Positions 8,430-18,392 of a stretch of DNA of 64,000 nt are shown here, piece by piece. The number at the start of each line of letters is the position of its first letter. Within the stretch, counting starts at the first letter, position 1. Source of the DNA: Cryobacterium sp. N22 (GTDB taxonomy: Bacteria > Actinomycetota > Actinomycetes > Actinomycetales > Microbacteriaceae). Made by a program: the position numbers and the translations under genes. The notes beneath the pieces were generated by a model. That model was given only the letters and a program-made list of their open reading frames with translations, searched no databases and was not told where the DNA came from. The DNA is taken from the NCBI RefSeq assembly GCF_002929555.1, contig NZ_PJJP01000038.1, positions 69,409 through 133,408 of the forward strand, given 5' to 3'.

Positions 8430-9806
8430 CTAGCTGGGCTGCAGGGCCAGGCGGGACTGCACGACGTCGGCCAGGGCGTGGGCCAGGCGGTCGGCGGTGG
8501 GCTGGTCGGCGGCTTCCACCATGACCCGCACCATCGGCTCGGTGCCGGAGGGGCGCAGAAGCACCCGGCCGGTGTCGCCGAGTTCGGCTTCGGCGCCGCG
8601 CACGGCCTGAGCAATGACCTCGTCGCCGGCGAGCGCGTGGTGGTCGACGCCGCGCACGTTCACGAGGATCTGCGGGAACACCTTCATCACGCTGGCCAGC
8701 TCGGCCAGGGTCTTGCCGGTGCGGGCCATCTCGGCCACGATGTGCAACCCGGTGAGGATGCCGTCGCCGGTGGTGGCGAACCTGGTCATGATGACGTGAC
8801 CGCTCTGCTCGCCGCCGAGCGACAGCCCGTGGGCGTCGAGTTCCTCGAGCACGTAACGGTCGCCGACCTTCGACTCGATCATGTTGATGCCGTTGGCGGC
8901 CATGGCCTTCTTCAGGCCCAGGTTGCTCATCACCGTCGCCACCAGGGTGCGGTCCTTGAGCACACCGCGCTCGGCCATCGACACGGCCAGGATCGCCATG
9001 ATCTGGTCACCGTCGACGATGTTGCCGTCGCGGTCCACGGCCAGGCAGCGGTCGGCGTCGCCGTCATGGGCGATGCCCACGTCGGCGCCGTGTTCGAGCA
9101 CCGCGCGGGCGAGGTTGTCGAGGTGGGTGGAACCCACGCCGTCGTTGATGTTGAGGCCGTCGGGGTCGGCGCCGATCACGGTGACCCGGGCGCCGGCATC
9201 CGTGAAGACCTGCGGGGACACGCCGGCCGCCGCGCCGTGGGCGCAGTCCAGCACCACGTGGATGCCGTCGAGCCGGTGCGGCAGGGTGCCGAGCAGGTGC
9301 ACGACGTAGCGGTCCTCGGCGTCGGCGAAACGACGGATGCGTCCGACGTCGCCGGCGATCGGGGTGAGGAGCTGGTCCCCCGCGTCGAGTACCGCTTCGA
9401 TGCGGTCCTCGACGTCGTCGGGAAGCTTGGTGCCGCCGAAGTTGAAGAACTTGATGCCGTTGTCGGGCGCAGGGTTGTGCGAGGCGGAGATCATCACGCC
9501 GAAGTCTGCGCCGATGTCGGCGATGAGGAACGCGGCGGCGGGCGTCGGGATGACGCCGGCGTCCAACACGTCCACGCCGGAGCTGGCCAAGCCTGCTGCA
9601 ACGGCGGAGGTGATGAATTCACCGGAAATGCGGGGGTCGCGGGCGACCACGGCGACGGGACGACGGCCCTGGGCACGTCGTTCCTCTGCGCGGCGGCCGC
9701 TGGTGAGCACTACGGCGCTCGCCTGGGCGAGGCCCAGGGCCAGGCCAGCCGTGAGATCACGGTTAGCCAGGCCCCGGACGCCGTCCGTGCCGAATAGTCG
9801 AGCCAT
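8430..9806 (-). CDS. glmM: Phosphoglucosamine mutase
   Basis: Interconverts glucosamine-6-phosphate and glucosamine-1-phosphate, the step after GlmS on the way to UDP-GlcNAc. The 458-residue product begins [17 protein letters not shown]. It has the active-site phosphoserine motif [13 protein letters not shown] (Ser109), the metal-binding DGDADRCL loop, the sugar-specificity segment GGEQSGHVI and the phosphate-binding [14 protein letters not shown]. It is last in the truA-rplM-rpsI-glmM run, 24 bp after rpsI. Its stop codon abuts the 100-bp repeat array. Confidence 0.97.
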   Translation of the reverse strand: MARLFGTDGVRGLANRDLTAGLALGLAQASAVVLTSGRRAEERRAQGRRPVAVVARDPRISGEFITSAVAAGLASSGVDVLDAGVIPTPAAAFLIADIGADFGVMISASHNPAPDNGIKFFNFGGTKLPDDVEDRIEAVLDAGDQLLTPIAGDVGRIRRFADAEDRYVVHLLGTLPHRLDGIHVVLDCAHGAAAGVSPQVFTDAGARVTVIGADPDGLNINDGVGSTHLDNLARAVLEHGADVGIAHDGDADRCLAVDRDGNIVDGDQIMAILAVSMAERGVLKDRTLVATVMSNLGLKKAMAANGINMIESKVGDRYVLEELDAHGLSLGGEQSGHVIMTRFATTGDGILTGLHIVAEMARTGKTLAELASVMKVFPQILVNVRGVDHHALAGDEVIAQAVRGAEAELGDTGRVLLRPSGTEPMVRVMVEAADQPTADRLAHALADVVQSRLALQPS

Positions 9807-9830
9807 GGGTGTACTAACTCGACTAACGGG

Positions 9831-10316
9831 TTAGCGCTTCGAGAACTGAGGCGCCTTGCGGGCCTTCTTGAGTCCGGCCTTCTTGCGCTCCTTGACGCGA
9901 GCGTCACGGTTGAGGAAGCCGGCCTTCTTGAGGATGGCGCGGTTGTTCTCTTCGTCGATCTGGTTCAGCGAGCGGGCGATGCCGAGGCGCAGCGCGCCGG
10001 CCTGGCCGGACGGGCCACCACCGGTGATGCGGGCGATGACGTCGTAGCTGCCGATGAGGTCGAGGACCTTGAACGGGTCGTTGATCAGCTGCTGGTGCAG
10101 CTTGTTCGGGAAGTAGTCGTCGAGCTCGCGCCCGTTGACGACAATCTTGCCGGCGCCGGGGACGATGCGCACGCGGGCGATGGCCTGCTTGCGACGGCCC
10201 ACGGCTGCGCCGGGAACGTTGAGGACGGCGCGGGGCGCCTTGGTTGCAACTTCAGCGGGAGTCTCGGTGGTGAAACTCTCGGGAGCTGCGTCAATCTGGT
10301 CTGCGATCTTCGCCAC
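9831..10316 (-). CDS. rpsI: 30S ribosomal protein S9
   Basis: Small-subunit head protein whose C-terminal tail contacts P-site tRNA. The 161-residue product has the S9 core ([36 protein letters not shown]) and the basic C terminus RKAPQFSKR. The N-terminal 35 residues are an Ala/Thr-rich extension beyond the bacterial core. It follows rplM by 49 bp, the usual L13-S9 pair. Confidence 0.97.
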   Translation of the reverse strand: MAKIADQIDAAPESFTTETPAEVATKAPRAVLNVPGAAVGRRKQAIARVRIVPGAGKIVVNGRELDDYFPNKLHQQLINDPFKVLDLIGSYDVIARITGGGPSGQAGALRLGIARSLNQIDEENNRAILKKAGFLNRDARVKERKKAGLKKARKAPQFSKR

Positions 10317-10365
10317 GATGGTGTGAATCCTTTTTTCTTAGATATCGAGAAGTCTGGGGCCGACG

Positions 10366-10812
10366 CTACTGAGCGACCTGGCTGAGGGTGTACGGCGTGG
10401 GCTGCTGCGCAGCGTGCGGGTGGCTCGGGCCTGCGTAGACCTTGAGCTTCAGCAGCTGTGCACGGCCGAGCGAGTTCTTCGGCAGCATGCCGCGAATCGC
10501 CTTTTCTACCGCACGGGTGGGGTGCTTCTCGAGCATCTCCGAGTAGTTCGTGGCCGTGAGGCCGCCCGGGTAACCGGAGTGGCGGTACGCCATCTTGAGG
10601 TCGAGCTTCTTGCCGGTCAGGGCAATCTTCTCGGCGTTGATGATGATGACGAAGTCGCCACCATCCATGTGGGGGGAGAAGGTCGCCTTGTGCTTGCCGC
10701 GAAGAAGAATCGCGGCGTGGCTGGCGAGCCGACCCAGAACGATGTCGGTGGCATCAATAACGACCCAGTCGTGCTGGAGTTCGCTTGCCTTGGGAGTGTA
10801 GGTGCGCGTCAC
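10366..10812 (-). CDS. rplM: 50S ribosomal protein L13
   Basis: Large-subunit protein. The start is taken as GTG at 10812, giving [20 protein letters not shown] and a 148-residue product of normal length. The frame is open another 42 codons upstream but that part is unlike L13. Family blocks seen are [18 protein letters not shown] and [20 protein letters not shown] perfect 19-bp palindrome lies 56 bp upstream and may be a leader hairpin. Confidence 0.96.
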   Translation of the reverse strand: MTRTYTPKASELQHDWVVIDATDIVLGRLASHAAILLRGKHKATFSPHMDGGDFVIIINAEKIALTGKKLDLKMAYRHSGYPGGLTATNYSEMLEKHPTRAVEKAIRGMLPKNSLGRAQLLKLKVYAGPSHPHAAQQPTPYTLSQVAQ

Positions 10813-10867
10813 TGTTGTGCTGCTTTCTTGTTTTCGAACGGAGGTGTTCGTGAATCCCGCTCCGGGT

Positions 10868-10886
10868 GTGTTCTCGAAGAGAACAC
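10868..10886. promoter_or_regulatory. Perfect palindrome in the rplM upstream region
   Basis: GTGTTCTCGAAGAGAACAC is two 8-bp complementary arms around three bases. As RNA on the rplM strand it makes a stable hairpin with a UUC loop, so it could be a leader for L13/S9 control; as DNA it could be an operator. There is no T tract for a terminator. Its orientation (GTTC outside, GAAC inside) does not match the usual actinobacterial LexA box. Confidence 0.55.
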
Positions 10887-11003
10887 GATCGATGGAGGGC
10901 TCACGTTCGTGTGCCTGGCTGCAACGCTCAGACACCAAGGAGCAACTCTAGTTCACGACCCGCACCCGGCACAACTCCGCCCGGCAAACTCGCCCGGCGA
11001 CGC

Positions 11004-11987
11004 TTACTCGTCTTCGGGCAGTTCCCGGCGGGCGCGGGTCTGCGCGGCACGGATGGCCATCCCCGCGTCCTCCGGGTAGCCCACCTCCATCAGGGTCAGG
11101 CCGTGCGCCTGCATCACCTTGAATTCGCTGGTGCGGGCCCGCTCGATGCGCAGGTCCACCAGCCGGGTGCCCACCAGCTTGCCCTCCCCCACCGACACGC
11201 AGGCGCCCACCAGGGCGCGCACCATCGAGTGGCAGAACGCATCGGCCTGCAGGGTCGCCACGAGCACCCCGTCGGGGTCACGCCGCCACTCGAAGGACTG
11301 CAGGGTGCGGATGGTGGTGGCGCCGGGGCGCGGCTTGCAATAGGTGGCGAAGTCGTGCAGCCCGATCAGGGTGTGCGCGGCCTCCTGCATCGAGGCGAGG
11401 TCCAGCTTGAAGCCGTGCCAGGTGGTGCGCAGCCGCTGCAACGGGTCGCGCAACGCGCCGGTGTCGGAGATGCGGTATTCGTAGCGGCGCCAGAGGGCGG
11501 AGAACCGGGCGTCGAAACCGACCGGGGCCAGGCTGGCCCGGTGGATCACGATTTCGGGCTGGGTGACCAGGATGCCGCCGAGCCGGCGCTGCACCATCGT
11601 GGCCAGCTCGTTGGGGAACCTGGGTGCGGCCTTGCCCCGCTTGACCCGCACGAGGGCGTTGACCTGGTCGGGATTGAGGTCGAAGTGGGCCACCTGGCCC
11701 AGCGCGTGCACGCCGGAGTCGGTGCGCCCGGCGACCACGAGGGTGGGGGTGGGCTGGTGGCGTTTGAGGATGGCGCCGAGGCCCTCCTCGATCTGGCCTT
11801 GCACGGTGCGGTAGCCCGGCTGTACGGCCCAGCCGAAGAAGTCGGTTCCGTCGTAGCCGATGTCGAGGCGGATGCGGCTGGAGCCTGCTGGCGGCATCGA
11901 ATCGGACGGCTCCGCCAGGGCGCCATCCGGGTTGAGCTCGGCCAGCACCAGCGGAAGGGCGCCGTCGACGGGCTCGGGAACACTCAC
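11004..11987 (-). CDS. truA: tRNA pseudouridine(38-40) synthase
   Basis: Converts uridines 38-40 of the tRNA anticodon arm to pseudouridine. The catalytic aspartate is in AGRTDSGVHALGQV (Asp90 in this numbering), and the N-terminal RLDIGYDGTDFFGW block and CHSMVRALVGACVSVGEG are present. The core starts near residue 38, so the true start could be the ATG at 11897 (MPPAGSSRIRL) and not 11987. It leads the run to rplM and rpsI. In many actinobacteria truA directly follows rplQ; here two other genes lie between. Confidence 0.95.
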   Translation of the reverse strand: MSVPEPVDGALPLVLAELNPDGALAEPSDSMPPAGSSRIRLDIGYDGTDFFGWAVQPGYRTVQGQIEEGLGAILKRHQPTPTLVVAGRTDSGVHALGQVAHFDLNPDQVNALVRVKRGKAAPRFPNELATMVQRRLGGILVTQPEIVIHRASLAPVGFDARFSALWRRYEYRISDTGALRDPLQRLRTTWHGFKLDLASMQEAAHTLIGLHDFATYCKPRPGATTIRTLQSFEWRRDPDGVLVATLQADAFCHSMVRALVGACVSVGEGKLVGTRLVDLRIERARTSEFKVMQAHGLTLMEVGYPEDAGMAIRAAQTRARRELPEDE

Positions 11988-12049
11988 AGAGGTCAGTGTA
12001 GAGGCCGGGCCGGGTTATCGTTGGACGGGCCGTCTCAGGCCGCACAGTT

Positions 12050-14041
12050 ATGACCAGTCTCCTTCGCACCGCGCCCCGCTCCCGCGCCACAGCTGTCGCC
12101 GTTTCCGACCCGGGCGTTCCGGCGGGCCGCCGGCTCAGCGGCCTCGACGGCCTCCGGGGCCTCGCCGTCACACTGGTCCTCGTCTACCACCTGTTCCCGC
12201 CGGTGCTGCAGGGCGGTTTCATCGGCGTCGACATCTTCTTCGTGATCAGCGGTTTCCTGATCACCGGCCTGATCGTGGCCGAACACGACCGCACCGGCCG
12301 GTTCTCGCCACGGCAGTTCTGGCTGCGCCGGGCCCGGCGTCTGGTGCCGGCTCTGGTGCCGGTGGTGCTGGTGGCCTGCTCGGCAGCCTGGCTGCTCGGC
12401 GGCGACGTGCTCGTGGGCCTGGGCTGGAAGCTGCTCGGCGCCGCGACGTTCAGCTACAACTGGGTGTCGATGGCCGCGCACACCAGCTACTTCGGCGCCG
12501 GCCAGCCCGAGCTGCTCCGCAACCTCTGGTCGCTGGCCGTGGAGGAACAGTTCTACCTGGTCTGGCCGCTGCTGCTCCTGCTGGTGCTGCGGATCCGCCG
12601 GCCGGGCCTGCGCCTGGCCCTCGTCGCGGGCCTCGCGCTCGCATCGGCCGCGTGGATGGGCGTCGGCTTCGTCCCGGGCAGCGACCCCACCCGGGTGTAC
12701 TACGGCTCGGACACCCACAGTTTCGGCCTGCTCATCGGCGCCGGCCTGGCCCTGCTGCTGCGCCCGCTCGGGCCGGTCACGGCGCTCGGGGGCACCGCGG
12801 TTGCGGCGTCGACTGCCGCCAGGGCCGCACGCCGGTTCTCCACCGTGACACGGCCCTGGTGGGGCGCCGCCGCGGTGGTCGGCCTGGTCGCCGCCGCGAT
12901 CTGGCTGCCCGCAGACGCCACCGCCACCTACCGGGGCGGCCTCCTGCTGGTGAGCGTGCTCACCGCCGTGTCGATCTGGGCCGGCCTGGCCGACGGCCGG
13001 TTCGGGCGGATGCTCGACACCGGGCCGCTCCGCTACCTCGGTGAACGCTCCTACGGCCTCTACCTCTGGCACTGGCCGCTCCTGGTGCTGACGCAGCTCG
13101 TGGCGCCGTTCGGCCGTGGCCCGGCGAGTGTCGCGGCAACCGGACTGCTCACCCTGGTGCTGGCGCTGGTCGCCGCGGCGGTCTCGCACCGATGGCTTGA
13201 GATGCCGATCCGTCGGTTGGGCCTTCGCGGCGCGGTCGGCCGGCTGCGCGGCCGGGTCACCTCGCGGGAGTCTGCGCCGCACACCCTGCGCCGATACCGA
13301 CCGGTCGCGGCACTGACGCTGGCCGGGGCCGCCGTGCTGATGTTGCTGGCGGGCACCGTCGCATCCGTGGTCACGGCGCCCGCCGTCACGACGGCCCAGG
13401 CCGAGGTGCTGCGCGGCCAGCAGGCGCTCGCCCAGGCCGCGCAGGCCGCGCAGGCGCAGGCCGCCCAGGATGCCGCCGCGCAGGCCGCCGGTGGCGGCGC
13501 TGAGGCCACCAGGGGGTCGAACATCACCGCCGTCGGGGATTCCGTGATGCTCGCCTCCGCCGCCGAGCTGCAGGCCGAGTTTCCCGGCATCACGATCGAT
13601 GCCGCCGTGTCCCGCGGCATGGACGCCGCCCCGGAGATCCTCGCCGCACAGCGCGCCGCGGGCACCCTGCGTCCCGTGGTGCTGGTGGGCCTGGGCACCA
13701 ACGGCCCCGTCGACCCGGCCGACCTCGCCGCCATCATGCGGGTGATCGGTCCCTCCCGCGAGCTGATCGTGGTGAACGCCTTCGCGGACCGGGACTGGAC
13801 CGCGGGCGTCAACTCGGAGCTGGCGGACTTCTCGGCGCGCCGCAGCCAGGTCGTGCTGGCCGACTGGAGCGGTGCGATCGCCCCGCACGTGGACGTGCTC
13901 GCCGACGACGGCATCCACCCCGGTCCCACCGGCGGGGCGATCTACGCCGATTCGGTGGCGGTCGCTCTCGACCGACTGCCCGGCGCCGCACCGAGCCGCG
14001 CGCCCGGCGCCGACACCCTGCAGGCCTTCCGCATCCGCTGA
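12050..14041 (+). CDS. OafA/YrhL-type acyltransferase with C-terminal SGNH domain
   Basis: Predicted membrane O-acetyltransferase of cell-envelope polysaccharide or peptidoglycan. The acyltransferase-3 domain (about residues 28-400) has the catalytic RxxxxxxxxxxH pattern GLRGLAVTLVLVYH (Arg36, His47), FFVISGFLITG and LWSLAVEEQFYLVWPLLLL, with about ten membrane segments. An Ala/Gln-rich linker (about 455-485) leads to an extracytoplasmic SGNH domain with GDSVM (Ser498) and DDGIHP (Asp620, His623). The 663-residue size is usual for the fused form. It is divergent from truA and convergent with the MFS gene. The acceptor is unknown. Confidence 0.92.
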   Translation: MTSLLRTAPRSRATAVAVSDPGVPAGRRLSGLDGLRGLAVTLVLVYHLFPPVLQGGFIGVDIFFVISGFLITGLIVAEHDRTGRFSPRQFWLRRARRLVPALVPVVLVACSAAWLLGGDVLVGLGWKLLGAATFSYNWVSMAAHTSYFGAGQPELLRNLWSLAVEEQFYLVWPLLLLLVLRIRRPGLRLALVAGLALASAAWMGVGFVPGSDPTRVYYGSDTHSFGLLIGAGLALLLRPLGPVTALGGTAVAASTAARAARRFSTVTRPWWGAAAVVGLVAAAIWLPADATATYRGGLLLVSVLTAVSIWAGLADGRFGRMLDTGPLRYLGERSYGLYLWHWPLLVLTQLVAPFGRGPASVAATGLLTLVLALVAAAVSHRWLEMPIRRLGLRGAVGRLRGRVTSRESAPHTLRRYRPVAALTLAGAAVLMLLAGTVASVVTAPAVTTAQAEVLRGQQALAQAAQAAQAQAAQDAAAQAAGGGAEATRGSNITAVGDSVMLASAAELQAEFPGITIDAAVSRGMDAAPEILAAQRAAGTLRPVVLVGLGTNGPVDPADLAAIMRVIGPSRELIVVNAFADRDWTAGVNSELADFSARRSQVVLADWSGAIAPHVDVLADDGIHPGPTGGAIYADSVAVALDRLPGAAPSRAPGADTLQAFRIR

Positions 14042-14052
14042 CCCACCCGAGG

Positions 14053-15636
14053 TCAGCCGAGGTCCATTCGCTCCGCGGCACCGGAGGGCACGGGGTCGGG
14101 GATGCGCATCATCCTGAAGGAGATGACCACACCGCTGAGGGCGGCGAGGATCGGGATCAGCAAGGCGATCTGCAGGGCTATGGGCCGCGCCTCGGTGTTG
14201 ATGCGAATGATCTCGTCCTGGATCTCCTCGGGTTGGTCGACGAGCAGTTCTTCGAGCGCAGTGTTGCTGAGCACCTGCGCGTCCTCGTCGAGGGCCTGCG
14301 CCACCTGGGCCTGTTCGGCCTCCGGAAGCACCGTGCTGTTGGAGGCCATAGTGGTGAAGATGGGGGCGAGGGCCGCGAGCATGATCGCCCCCGCGAAGGC
14401 CAGGCCGAACGACAAGCCGAATGACCCGGCAGCCGAGTTGACCCCGGCGGCCTCGCTCACCCGCTCATCCGAGATGGGAGAGAGCGAGTAGTTGTTGAGC
14501 TGCGAGACGAGCAACCCGAGGCCGCAACCGGCCACGACCAGCGGCGGCAGGAGCCACCAGCCGGAGTCAGCCCGTGGCACCAATGGGATGAGCGCGAGCA
14601 GCCCAACGGCCAGCAGCACGAAGCCCCACCTCACCAGGCTGGCCGGGCGCCGTTTTCCCGCCTGGTTCCCGGCGATCATCGCAATCGCGAACATGCTCAG
14701 CGACAGTGGCGCGATCGAGAGGCCCGCCCCCAGGGCGTTGTACTCGAGCACCATCTGAAGGTAGAGCGGCAGAACGATCATGGTGCCGCCGAGCGCGATC
14801 TGTTGGAGCATCTGCTGGGTGATGCCGAACCGGAAGGTCTTCACCCGCAGCAGGTCCGGATCGATCAGGGTCGCCTGTCCGCGGCGCTTGCGCCGCACAA
14901 GCCAGGTGCCGAGGCCCACGAGCGCGGCAGCCCCGACGACCAGGACGATCAACACCCGCTCGCCCCCTTCCTGCCAGATCAGGATGCCGAGCACGATTCC
15001 GCCCATTCCGACGACGGAGAGAATGGAACCCACGACGTCGACGTGCCGGGAGCCCGTGTACGGCACGTCGTGCACGAGCCTGATTCCAGAGAGCACGATC
15101 ACGATGATGACGGCCTCGAGCAGGAAGGCCACCCGCCAGGAGAGAAAGGTGGTGATGAACCCGCCGAGGAGCGGGCCGACGGCGGCGGCGATCGCCGCGG
15201 ACGCGCCGACGAGCGCGTAGACCCGCTTTTGGTCTGCCCCCTCGAAGTTGCCGTGGATGAGCGACTGCATGGCCGGCAGCAGCAGCGAGGCCCCGATTCC
15301 GCCGATCACCGCCCAGAAGACAATGATCGGAACAATGCTCTGTGCCAGGACCATGGCGATGGCCCCAATCGCATACCCGATGAGGCCGAGCACGTACGCA
15401 CGTTTGCGCCCGATGAGGTCGCCGACTTTGCTGCCGATGAGGATGAACGCGGCAGAAACCAGCGCCTCGAGCGCGATGGTCGACTGGATGTCGCTGACGG
15501 CGACGTCAATGTCCTCCACGACGGCAGAGATGGACACATTCATGATCGACGTGTCCACAACCAGGACGAACATGGCCATGGCCAGCAGGAGGGCGAGCCG
15601 GCCGTTGAACGGCGCAACCTTGGCATCGTTTGTCAT
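14053..15636 (-). CDS. MFS drug-efflux transporter, DHA2-like (14-segment) type
   Basis: Predicted proton-driven exporter. Many hydrophobic segments are seen, with motif A GSKVGDLIGRKRAYVLG after segment 2 and WRVAFLLEAVIIVIV in the middle, as in EmrB/QacA-like proteins. The loop before the last segment is long and acidic (about residues 425-480), typical of this group. The start is taken at the ATG at 15636 (MTNDAKVAPFNGRLALLLAM); the frame runs 28 codons further without conserved sequence. The substrate is not predictable. The gene ends 12 bp from the acyltransferase end on the other strand. Confidence 0.9.
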   Translation of the reverse strand: MTNDAKVAPFNGRLALLLAMAMFVLVVDTSIMNVSISAVVEDIDVAVSDIQSTIALEALVSAAFILIGSKVGDLIGRKRAYVLGLIGYAIGAIAMVLAQSIVPIIVFWAVIGGIGASLLLPAMQSLIHGNFEGADQKRVYALVGASAAIAAAVGPLLGGFITTFLSWRVAFLLEAVIIVIVLSGIRLVHDVPYTGSRHVDVVGSILSVVGMGGIVLGILIWQEGGERVLIVLVVGAAALVGLGTWLVRRKRRGQATLIDPDLLRVKTFRFGITQQMLQQIALGGTMIVLPLYLQMVLEYNALGAGLSIAPLSLSMFAIAMIAGNQAGKRRPASLVRWGFVLLAVGLLALIPLVPRADSGWWLLPPLVVAGCGLGLLVSQLNNYSLSPISDERVSEAAGVNSAAGSFGLSFGLAFAGAIMLAALAPIFTTMASNSTVLPEAEQAQVAQALDEDAQVLSNTALEELLVDQPEEIQDEIIRINTEARPIALQIALLIPILAALSGVVISFRMMRIPDPVPSGAAERMDLG

Positions 15637-15756
15637 GCTCACCAACTCGCTTCGAGGTCGGCAACGGACTCGTCCGGTCACTCGCACGGTCAGTATGTCC
15701 CCCTCTAGGGACCGGCACAATGCGGCCCATCCGGCTCGGGCGGCATCCGGGCACGC

Positions 15757-15786
15757 AAAAAGGGCCCGACCGGAGTCGGGCCCTTT
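15757..15786 (-). terminator. Rho-independent terminator after rplQ
   Basis: Twelve-base perfect arms AAAGGGCCCGAC and GTCGGGCCCTTT flank a four-base loop (15759-15786). On the minus strand the stem runs into a U-rich end. It lies 24 bp past the rplQ stop and closes the infA-rplQ operon. The A/T ends on both sides might let it also act against plus-strand readthrough. Confidence 0.9.
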
Positions 15787-15810
15787 CAGGTACAGCGGGT
15801 GAAGCTGGTG

Positions 15811-16320
15811 CTACTTGGCTTCCTCAGCGGGAGCCTCAGCGTCGGCCTCGACGGTCTCGGTCTCGACGACCTCGGCCTCGGGTGCCTCAACCGGGGTCTC
15901 CTCGGCGACGGGCGCGGACGCCTTCGCTGCGGAGGCCTTGGCCGGCTTCGCCTTGGGCGTGACGGGCTCGAGAACGAGTTCCATCTGCACCATGGAGGCG
16001 TTGTCGCCCTTGCGGAAGCCGAGCTTCGTGATGCGGGTGTAGCCGCCATCGCGCAGCGCAACCTGGGGCGCGATCTCGGTGAAGAGCTCGTGCACGACGG
16101 TCTTGTCGCCGATCGTCGCGAGAACGCGACGACGAGCGTGCAGGTCGCCACGCTTGGCGAAGGTCACCAGGCGCTCGGCAACCGGACGCAGGCGCTTGGC
16201 GCGCGTCTCGGTCGTCTTGATGGACTTGTGGGTGAACAGGGCGGCAGCCAGGTTCGCGAGCATCAGGCGCTCGTGCGCCGGTCCGCCACCGAGACGGGCT
16301 CCCTTAGTGGGCTTAGGCAT
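15811..16320 (-). CDS. rplQ: 50S ribosomal protein L17
   Basis: Large-subunit protein near the exit tunnel. The core [38 protein letters not shown] and [18 protein letters not shown] is standard. About 50 extra C-terminal residues are rich in Ala, Glu, Lys and Pro and end [12 protein letters not shown]; such acidic tails are common in actinobacterial L17 and are probably disordered. It is last in the operon, 51 bp after rpoA. Confidence 0.97.
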   Translation of the reverse strand: MPKPTKGARLGGGPAHERLMLANLAAALFTHKSIKTTETRAKRLRPVAERLVTFAKRGDLHARRRVLATIGDKTVVHELFTEIAPQVALRDGGYTRITKLGFRKGDNASMVQMELVLEPVTPKAKPAKASAAKASAPVAEETPVEAPEAEVVETETVEADAEAPAEEAK

Positions 16321-16371
16321 TATCGGTAATCTCCAGTATCAAAGTCGAAAGGCGTCGAGGAACGACGAGCC

Positions 16372-17361
16372 TTAGATGGTTTCTTCGTCGTAACCGCTGT
16401 AGAAGTGCGCACCGTCAAAGCCGGGCACAGAATCCTTCAGCGACAGGCCGAGCTCTACGAGCTTGTCCTTGACCTCATCCACCGACTTCTGACCGAAGTT
16501 GCGGATGTTCATCAGCTGGGTCTCCGAGAGGGCGACCAGTTCGCTGACGTTGTTGATGCCTTCGCGCTTGAGGCAGTTGTACGAGCGCACGGACAGATCG
16601 AGGTCTTCGATCGGCACGGACAGCTCGGTGGAGAGGACGGCGTCGACCGGCGCGGGGCCGATCTCAATGCCCTCAGCGGCGGTGTTCAGCTCGCGGGCCA
16701 GACCGAACAGCTCGGTCAGCGTGCGACCGGCGGATGCGATGGCGTCGCGGGGCGAGATAGCCGACTTGGTCTCCACGTCAACGACGAGGCGGTCGAAGTC
16801 AGTGCGCTCACCGGCACGAGTTGCCTCGACACGGTAGGTCACCTTGAGAACCGGCGAGTAGATCGAGTCGACCGGAATCTGGCCGGCCTCGGAGTACTCG
16901 TTGCGGTTCTGGGTAGCCGACACGTAGCCACGGCCACGCTCGATGGTCAGTTCGAGTTCGAACTTGGCCTTGTCGTTCAGGGTCGCGATGACGAGCTCGG
17001 GGTTGTGAACCTCGACGCCGGCCGGAGCCGAGATGTCGGCGGCCGTGACCTGGCCGGAGCCCTGCTTGCGCAGGTACGCGGTGATCGGCTCGTCGTGCTC
17101 GGAGGAGATGACGAGTCCCTTGATGTTCAGGATGATCTCGGTGACATCTTCCTTGACCCCGGGAACGGTGCTGAATTCGTGAAGCACACCATCGATGCGG
17201 ATGCTGGTGACAGCAGCGCCGGGAATCGAGGAAAGCAGGGTGCGGCGCATCGAGTTACCGAGGGTGTAGCCGAAGCCAGGCTCGAGCGGTTCGATGACGA
17301 ACCGGGACCGGAACTCCGAGATGTTCTCTTCGGTGAGCGTGGGGCGCTGTGCAATAAGCAC
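16372..17361 (-). CDS. rpoA: DNA-directed RNA polymerase subunit alpha
   Basis: Assembly platform of RNA polymerase. The 329-residue product has the N-terminal dimerisation domain ([40 protein letters not shown]) and the C-terminal domain with the helix-hairpin-helix [20 protein letters not shown]. It follows rpsK across a 167-bp gap. In E. coli and Mycobacterium this position carries rpsD, which is absent here. A palindrome (17380-17401) sits just upstream of the start. Confidence 0.98.
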   Translation of the reverse strand: MLIAQRPTLTEENISEFRSRFVIEPLEPGFGYTLGNSMRRTLLSSIPGAAVTSIRIDGVLHEFSTVPGVKEDVTEIILNIKGLVISSEHDEPITAYLRKQGSGQVTAADISAPAGVEVHNPELVIATLNDKAKFELELTIERGRGYVSATQNRNEYSEAGQIPVDSIYSPVLKVTYRVEATRAGERTDFDRLVVDVETKSAISPRDAIASAGRTLTELFGLARELNTAAEGIEIGPAPVDAVLSTELSVPIEDLDLSVRSYNCLKREGINNVSELVALSETQLMNIRNFGQKSVDEVKDKLVELGLSLKDSVPGFDGAHFYSGYDEETI

Positions 17362-17379
17362 TATTGATTCCTTTCGGCG

Positions 17380-17401
17380 AAGTGTCCGCTATATGACACT
17401 T
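17380..17401. promoter_or_regulatory. Inverted repeat in the rpoA leader
   Basis: Seven-base arms AAGTGTC and GACACTT around eight bases. It lies 19 bp upstream of the rpoA ATG in the gap where rpsD is missing. It may be an RNA hairpin affecting rpoA translation or part of an operator. No function is shown by sequence alone. Confidence 0.45.
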
Positions 17402-17528
17402 AGTGGCGAGTTGTGAAATTGTGAGTCTCGACGGGTCCGCGAGAAGCGGCCCTGTCGCGGTGAACGGCGAGTGAGCCTGCCCGGATCTTTCGACCCAGAC
17501 AAGCCCAATCGCCAGTCACTGAAAGGAA

Positions 17529-17927
17529 TTAAACGCGGCGGCGCTTCGGGGGACGGCAACCGTTGTGGGCCTGAGGCGTCACGTCGTTGATCGAGCCAAC
17601 TTCGAGGCCAGCGGCCTGCAGCGAACGGATAGCCGTTTCGCGGCCTGAGCCCGGTCCCTTGACGAAGACGTCAACCTTCTTCATGCCGTGCTCCTGCGCC
17701 TGGCGGGCAGCCGACTCGGCGGCCAGCTGAGCGGCGAACGGGGTCGACTTGCGCGAACCCTTGAAGCCGACTGCACCTGAGGACGCCCAGCTGATGACCG
17801 CACCGGTGGGGTCGGTGATCGAGACGATGGTGTTGTTGAACGTGCTCTTGATGTGGGCCTGGCCCACAGCAATGTTCTTCTTTTCTTTCTTACGCGGCTT
17901 CCGTACGGCCGACTTTGGTGCTGCCAT
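17529..17927 (-). CDS. rpsK: 30S ribosomal protein S11
   Basis: Platform protein contacting mRNA near the E site. At 132 residues with the blocks [40 protein letters not shown] and the C-terminal [11 protein letters not shown], it is an ordinary S11. It follows rpsM by 43 bp. Confidence 0.98.
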   Translation of the reverse strand: MAAPKSAVRKPRKKEKKNIAVGQAHIKSTFNNTIVSITDPTGAVISWASSGAVGFKGSRKSTPFAAQLAAESAARQAQEHGMKKVDVFVKGPGSGRETAIRSLQAAGLEVGSINDVTPQAHNGCRPPKRRRV

Positions 17928-17970
17928 GATTTCTCCTGAATCCTAGAGGCGTGACGGGCTGGGCCGAGGC

Positions 17971-18345
17971 CTAGCGCGCCTTCTTCTTGCCGGCTACGGT
18001 GCGCTTCGGGCCCTTGCGGGTACGAGCGTTGGTCTTGGTGCGCTGGCCGCGAACGGGCAGGCCCTTGCGGTGACGAATACCTTCGTAGCTACCGATCTCG
18101 ACCTTGCGGCGGATGTCAGCGGCGATCTCACGGCGAAGGTCACCCTCGATCTTGAAGGTTCCTTCGATGTAGTCGCGGAGCTGGACGAGCTGCTCGTCAG
18201 TCAGGTCCTTGACGCGAATGTTTCCATCGATCTCGACGTCGGCGAGGGTCTTGAGTGCCCTCGTACGGCCAACACCGAAAATGTAAGTAAGTGCAACTTC
18301 CACGCGCTTATCGCGCGGAATGTCTACGCCGGCTAGACGTGCCAT
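17971..18345 (-). CDS. rpsM: 30S ribosomal protein S13
   Basis: Head protein that bridges to the large subunit and contacts P-site tRNA. The 124-residue product starts [19 protein letters not shown] and ends with the basic [33 protein letters not shown] is the S13 signature. The start at 18345 is preceded by AGGAGA. The frame is open 20 codons upstream but the conserved start and SD fix it. The 160-bp leader holds hairpins and a TCGAG repeat copy. Confidence 0.98.
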   Translation of the reverse strand: MARLAGVDIPRDKRVEVALTYIFGVGRTRALKTLADVEIDGNIRVKDLTDEQLVQLRDYIEGTFKIEGDLRREIAADIRRKVEIGSYEGIRHRKGLPVRGQRTKTNARTRKGPKRTVAGKKKAR

Positions 18346-18392
18346 TGTGGCTTCTCCTGTGGGATGAGTGGAGGTCTGTAGCAGTACCTGTG

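Noticed and set aside
8098..8614. Small genes in the 100-bp array
   Set aside because: Repeated peptides such as SLVELVETW are translations of the repeat itself. No ribosome binding site or codon preference.
10868..10886. LexA/SOS box before rplM
   Set aside because: The half-sites have opposite order to the usual actinobacterial SOS box (GAAC outside, GTTC inside), and ribosomal genes are not expected SOS targets.
12035..13918. A 627-codon minus-strand frame over the OafA-type gene
   Set aside because: Antisense to a clear acyltransferase with SGNH domain and with no protein-like features.
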